Origin: DLAJ01 sp964655525
GTDB lineage: Bacteria > Bacillota > Clostridia > Lachnospirales > Lachnospiraceae
Assembly: GCA_964655525.1 (NCBI GenBank)
Contig: CAZZNE010000019.1
Span: 1 to 64,000 of the forward strand
Direction of reading: 5' to 3'
DNA length: 64,000 nucleotides
Shown here: piece by piece, positions 60,797 through 64,000 of the stretch
Layout of the letters: every line of letters begins with the position of its first letter
Position numbering within the stretch: the first letter of the stretch is position 1
Notes under the pieces: model-generated
Told to the model about the DNA's origin: nothing
Seen by the model: only the letters and a program-made list of their open reading frames with translations
Database searches by the model: none
Position numbers and translations under genes: made by a program

Positions 60797-62218
60797 TTGA
60801 CACATGATTGGATCAAAAAACAACTCTTTCTGCGCAGACAGCGGCTTGCCGTTGTCTGCGTACTGTGTTTATTCCTGTCCTGCACCTTTGGCTGCGGCAG
60901 CAATTCCCAAAAGCTGCCTGCCGCAACACCTTCCGATATCCCTGTTTCGGAAAATGAGGCAGGCGCTCACGATTTGCCCGATACGGCAATCTCCGGCTCA
61001 CAGGAACATAACGCCGATACCGCTCTTTCCCATACAGAACCTGACACGGATGCATCCGATACCCCGGATGCTCCCAATATAGACGACACTACCGTCACAT
61101 TTATGGTCTACATGGACGCGGCATCCCTGGAATCCGGCGAAGCCCCCTTTGCCACTTACGATCTCATGCAGATGATGGAAGCGGAGCTTTCCGATCATGT
61201 GCGCGTGATCGTGCAGACGGGCGGGACGCGCAGATGGGGCAGCCCCGACGGCATATCGGCCGATGTGGATTCTGCTCTGGCCGATACAGCAACGGATGCA
61301 GATTCTGTTTTGATGGATACCGAAACGGATGCAACGGTATTTGTGACAGATACGTCAGAAATATCCTCTGACTCCACACAGCGATATGAAATTACCGGTC
61401 ACGGCATGATGCTCTTGGAAGATCTGGGCGAACAGCAGGATATGACCGACGCGCAGACCCTAAAAGAATTTCTTCTTTTTTGTGTGCAAGAAGCCCCTGC
61501 CGACCGCTACATGCTGCTTCTATGGGGACATGGCAGAGGTCCCGTGATCGGTTACGGGCAGGATGATTTTCAGGGATTTCACAGCGCCATGACCCTGACG
61601 GCGCTTGCGGACGCGGTTCGCGGCGCATCTGAGGAGGGCGGCTTTGCGATCGAACTCATCGGCTTTGACGCCTGTCTGATGGGATGCGTGGAAACCGTAA
61701 ATGCCCTGCGCGGCTGCTGTGCTTATTTAGCGGTATCGGAGGATTACGAGCCTGCATACGGCTGGCAGTACACACGGGTATTCGACGCCTTATCCGAATA
61801 TCCGTCCATTCCCATAGAGCAATTTGCGCAGGTTATCGTGGACGCTTATATGGAAGAGGCGGAACGTTCCGGGGACAGGGGCATTCTGGCGGTCATTGAC
61901 ATGCAGTACGCCGATGCGCTGTGGGAGGCATGGCAGAATTTTTTTGACACGAATGTCGCAAATATGGACGAGCTGATTCATCAGGTTTGGCACGATCGCA
62001 CACTGCTCTCTCCTGTGCCGACTAACCCGAACGGTTATGTTTCAAATGATGATGAATATTCCCTTCAGGACTACGGATTGACCGACCTTGCGGCACTCTG
62101 CGAGCTTGCTCCCTCCGCAGAGGCGGACGCGGTGCTTACGGTGCTTGCACAGTCGCTTACCGCCGTGGATTCTTTCCATATGGCGCGTATGATGTGCGGC
62201 CTCGCGGTATGCCCGTAA
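60797..62218 (+). CDS. clostripain family (C11) cysteine peptidase, lipoprotein-like
   Basis: The TTG start after AGGAGAATCGTA gives a 473-residue protein; the nearby ATG at 60804 is out of frame. The N-terminus (KKQLFLRRQRLAVVCVLCLFLSCTFGCGSN) is a signal peptide with a possible lipobox Cys. An Asp/Thr/Ala-rich linker follows, then the C11 core: FMVYMDAASLE, LLLWGHGRGP (catalytic His) and GFDACLMGCVE (catalytic Cys). It would be surface-attached. The end (HMARMMCGLAVCP) stops just where family members usually continue with a GLSIYFP-type stretch, so the C-terminus may be truncated. Confidence 0.85.
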   Translation: MTHDWIKKQLFLRRQRLAVVCVLCLFLSCTFGCGSNSQKLPAATPSDIPVSENEAGAHDLPDTAISGSQEHNADTALSHTEPDTDASDTPDAPNIDDTTVTFMVYMDAASLESGEAPFATYDLMQMMEAELSDHVRVIVQTGGTRRWGSPDGISADVDSALADTATDADSVLMDTETDATVFVTDTSEISSDSTQRYEITGHGMMLLEDLGEQQDMTDAQTLKEFLLFCVQEAPADRYMLLLWGHGRGPVIGYGQDDFQGFHSAMTLTALADAVRGASEEGGFAIELIGFDACLMGCVETVNALRGCCAYLAVSEDYEPAYGWQYTRVFDALSEYPSIPIEQFAQVIVDAYMEEAERSGDRGILAVIDMQYADALWEAWQNFFDTNVANMDELIHQVWHDRTLLSPVPTNPNGYVSNDDEYSLQDYGLTDLAALCELAPSAEADAVLTVLAQSLTAVDSFHMARMMCGLAVCP

Positions 62219-62295
62219 GCGCTGTAACCCAGACGTTCCGTTTTTATGATTTTTTCTTTTTTATACCTTATGATAAAAAATCTCAAATTTCCCTC

Positions 62296-62354
62296 TTGAC
62301 ATTCTTTTTGTATTTCTGTATTATGTCAGTAACACAATAGTACAGTAATACAAT
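62296..62354 (+). promoter_or_regulatory. promoter and candidate operator repeats of the second GntR operon
   Basis: TTGACA (62296-62301) and TATTAT (62319-62324) are 17 bases apart. Directly after them lie the direct repeats CAGTAACACAAT (62327-62338) and CAGTAATACAAT (62343-62354), 16 bases apart in register, a likely binding site for the regulator encoded next. Confidence 0.75.
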
Positions 62355-62390
62355 CTGATTTTCGATCAGTAAGGAAAGAGGGGTGATGAA

Positions 62391-62747
62391 ATGCCATGGA
62401 ATCTTGATTCGGACAGACCGATTTTTCAACAGATCATTGATAAAATCCAAACCGACATCCTCTCCGGTCATTATGCGCCGGGGGATAAGCTTCCCTCTGT
62501 GAGGGATCTTGCCATGATGGCGGCGGTGAATCCGAATACGATGCAGAAAGCGCTCACCGAATTAGAGCGCATCGGTCTCGTGTACACGCAGCGCACAAGC
62601 GGCCGGTTTATTACGGAGGATGTGGGCATGATCGAGCTGTTAAAAGAACGCAAAGCAAAAGAACTCATTGACACGTATCTGGAGGGCATGCAACGTATCG
62701 GGTACGACAGACAGACTGCGGCGGAAGCATTAATGAAAAATTCATGA
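62391..62747 (+). CDS. GntR family (YtrA type) transcriptional regulator
   Basis: The 118-residue protein is a short YtrA-type regulator: PIFQQIIDKIQTDILSGHYAPGDKLPSVRDLAMMAAVNPNTMQKALTELERIGLVYTQRTSGRFIT is the full winged helix, followed by a short helical tail (MIELLKERKAKELIDTYLEGM). It probably represses the ABC transporter encoded downstream and itself. AGAGGGGTGATGAA precedes the ATG. The 172 bases upstream hold its promoter and repeats. Confidence 0.92.
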   Translation: MPWNLDSDRPIFQQIIDKIQTDILSGHYAPGDKLPSVRDLAMMAAVNPNTMQKALTELERIGLVYTQRTSGRFITEDVGMIELLKERKAKELIDTYLEGMQRIGYDRQTAAEALMKNS

Positions 62748-62786
62748 CAAAAAATCATTACCATTAAAAGGGAGGAGAACAGGAAT

Positions 62787-63485
62787 ATGAGTACATTAGT
62801 AGAGTGTACGGGGCTATCGAAGAAATACGGCAAAGTGACAGCCCTCCAAGACGTCAATCTGCGGATCGAGAGCGGACATATTATCGGTCTGCTCGGGCCA
62901 AACGGCAGCGGAAAGACGACATTGATCAAGATTTTGAACGGTCTGCTGACGCCGTCAAGCGGAACGGTATTAGTAAAAGGAAAACCCATCGGCATAGACA
63001 GTAAAAAAGTGATTTCCTATCTGCCGGATCATACGTATCTGAATATGAATCAGCGTGTATCCGACATCATCACCTTTTTTAAGACGTTCTACGAGGATTT
63101 TGATGAGCGGCGCGCCTACGACATGCTCGCAAAACTCGGCATTAACCCGAATGACCGCCTAAAGTCCATGTCAAAAGGTACAAAGGAAAAAGTACAGCTC
63201 ATTCTTGTCATGAGCCGCCGCGCGGATCTTTATATTTTGGACGAACCGATCGCAGGCGTTGACCCTGCTGCCAGAGATTACATTTTGAATGTCATCTTAA
63301 CCAATTACGACGCGTCCGCTTCCATCATCATTTCCACGCACCTGATCACAGACATTGAAAATGTTTTAGATGAAGTGCTGTTTATCCAAAACGGGCAGAT
63401 TCGCTTAACCTCCTCGGTGGATGCCATCCGCGAGGAACAGGGCAAGTCGGTTGACGCGCTTTTCAGGGAGGTGTTCAGATGTTAG
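62787..63485 (+). CDS. ABC transporter ATP-binding protein
   Basis: The 232-residue protein has Walker A GPNGSGKTT (about 39), a degenerate signature MSKGTKEKV, Walker B LYILDEPIAGVDP and switch His in STHLITD. It is like the ATPases found next to YtrA-type regulators. GGGAGGAGAACAGG precedes the ATG. It overlaps the permease gene by seven bases. Confidence 0.92.
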   Translation: MSTLVECTGLSKKYGKVTALQDVNLRIESGHIIGLLGPNGSGKTTLIKILNGLLTPSSGTVLVKGKPIGIDSKKVISYLPDHTYLNMNQRVSDIITFFKTFYEDFDERRAYDMLAKLGINPNDRLKSMSKGTKEKVQLILVMSRRADLYILDEPIAGVDPAARDYILNVILTNYDASASIIISTHLITDIENVLDEVLFIQNGQIRLTSSVDAIREEQGKSVDALFREVFRC

Positions 63486-64000
63486 GGAAATTATTAAAAA
63501 ACGAATTTAAGACCACTTACAAGACAATGCTCGTGATTTATATCGTGACCATTGTGACAACACTCGGCTTCTGCTTTTTTGGAATCAGGCAATTCTATTC
63601 GTATTCTTGGAATGCACCCGCAAATGAAACACTACGGCGGATTCTGGGCGTACTTGGCGTCACGTTCACGATCGCGTATGCGATCATTGTGATCGCGCTG
63701 GTTCTTCTTACCTATGTTCTGATGTGTGAGCGCTTTTATAAGAGCATGTACTCCGAGCAAGGCTATCTGACACATACGCTTCCTGTAAGCCCGCTGTCTA
63801 ACCTAAACGCCCGGCTGATCACCTCGGTCGTCTGGCTGTTTGTGTCGGGAATTATATTGTTCATAAGCATTCTGCTGATCGGCATATCATTCGGTCCGCA
63901 AGCATTTATCAAAGACCTGCTCTCCTTCAGCTACAGCGCATTTGATGCTGAATGCGTGTATTCCACGGGTTATCATTTCCCCGTATTTGCGCTGATCCTC
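63479..64000 (+). CDS. ABC transporter permease, C-terminus cut by window edge
   Basis: The ATG overlaps the ATPase stop. The 174 visible codons encode a membrane protein starting MLGKLLKNEFKTTYKTMLVIYIV. It has three to four helices and the loop LMCERFYKSMYSEQGYLTHTLPVSP, typical of permeases in YtrA-regulated ABC-2 operons. The frame is open to position 64000, so the gene continues beyond the window. Confidence 0.85.
   Translation, partial: MLGKLLKNEFKTTYKTMLVIYIVTIVTTLGFCFFGIRQFYSYSWNAPANETLRRILGVLGVTFTIAYAIIVIALVLLTYVLMCERFYKSMYSEQGYLTHTLPVSPLSNLNARLITSVVWLFVSGIILFISILLIGISFGPQAFIKDLLSFSYSAFDAECVYSTGYHFPVFALIL

Overview
The window reads as a chromosomal segment of an anaerobic Gram-positive Clostridia, most likely a Lachnospiraceae member. 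The reasons are the gene families (a Tad pilus operon with a DUF5702-type protein and Flp1-like pilin, BofA and DUF2508 homologues, flagellin beside a DUF6240-type protein, a FeoA-FeoB fusion, YtrA-type GntR regulators with ABC transporters), strong AGGAGG ribosome binding sites and moderate GC content. No species is claimed.

Layout. 1-8755 (minus) is one long Tad/type IVc pilus operon read from a promoter at about 8900: TadZ-like protein, TadA ATPase, TadB and TadC platform proteins, Flp-like pilin, DUF5702 protein, a TadE-like protein with tandem Cys/His modules, prepilin peptidase, a second TadE-like protein and a cut-off gene. 8957-9722 holds divergent bofA-like and DUF2508 genes. 9755-14489 (minus) is a flagellin operon (DUF6240/FliK-like protein, flagellin, FliS). 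14595-19589 carries glgB and a 1001-residue TPR/coiled-coil/ATPase-like protein. 19692-23243 is pepP-tatD-rsmA, followed by a tRNA-Lys with a clear promoter. 23685-26358 has two signalling genes (hemerythrin-CheX-like-receiver, and receiver-HD-GYP). 26562-28910 is a FeoA-FeoB fusion. 28921-29871 is an AT-richer toxin-antitoxin-like island (DUF3990 with two DUF3791 genes). 29978-41493 is a mixture: a protein with a decarboxylase-beta motif, a putative clan GH-A glycosidase, TraX, flotillin, an ECF sigma/anti-sigma pair, aroA, a CmpB-type membrane protein, and a DUF4037/TPR pair. 41661-48318 is a GntR-regulated ABC transporter cluster with two ATPases and four permeases. 48454-60712 holds an EAL protein, a HAD phosphatase, cardiolipin synthase, cysteine synthase, an M18 aminopeptidase, a nuclease-like unknown, a cation/proton antiporter and a GH2 beta-galactosidase. 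60797-64000 has a clostripain-family peptidase and the start of a second GntR-ABC operon that runs off the window.

How it fits together. Surface appendages (Tad pilus, flagella) sit beside cyclic-di-GMP enzymes (HD-GYP and EAL phosphodiesterases), as expected where motile and sessile states are switched. Iron uptake, glycogen, beta-galactoside use and envelope lipid genes are housekeeping neighbours. The points most worth following are a dispersed three-hairpin repeat whose two copies show compensatory base changes (689-815 and 51031-51158), a run of 12 G at the ribosome binding site of an anti-sigma gene, a structured leader upstream of cardiolipin synthase, and the unusual Tad components. 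All statements come from reading sequence and translations; no database search was run.
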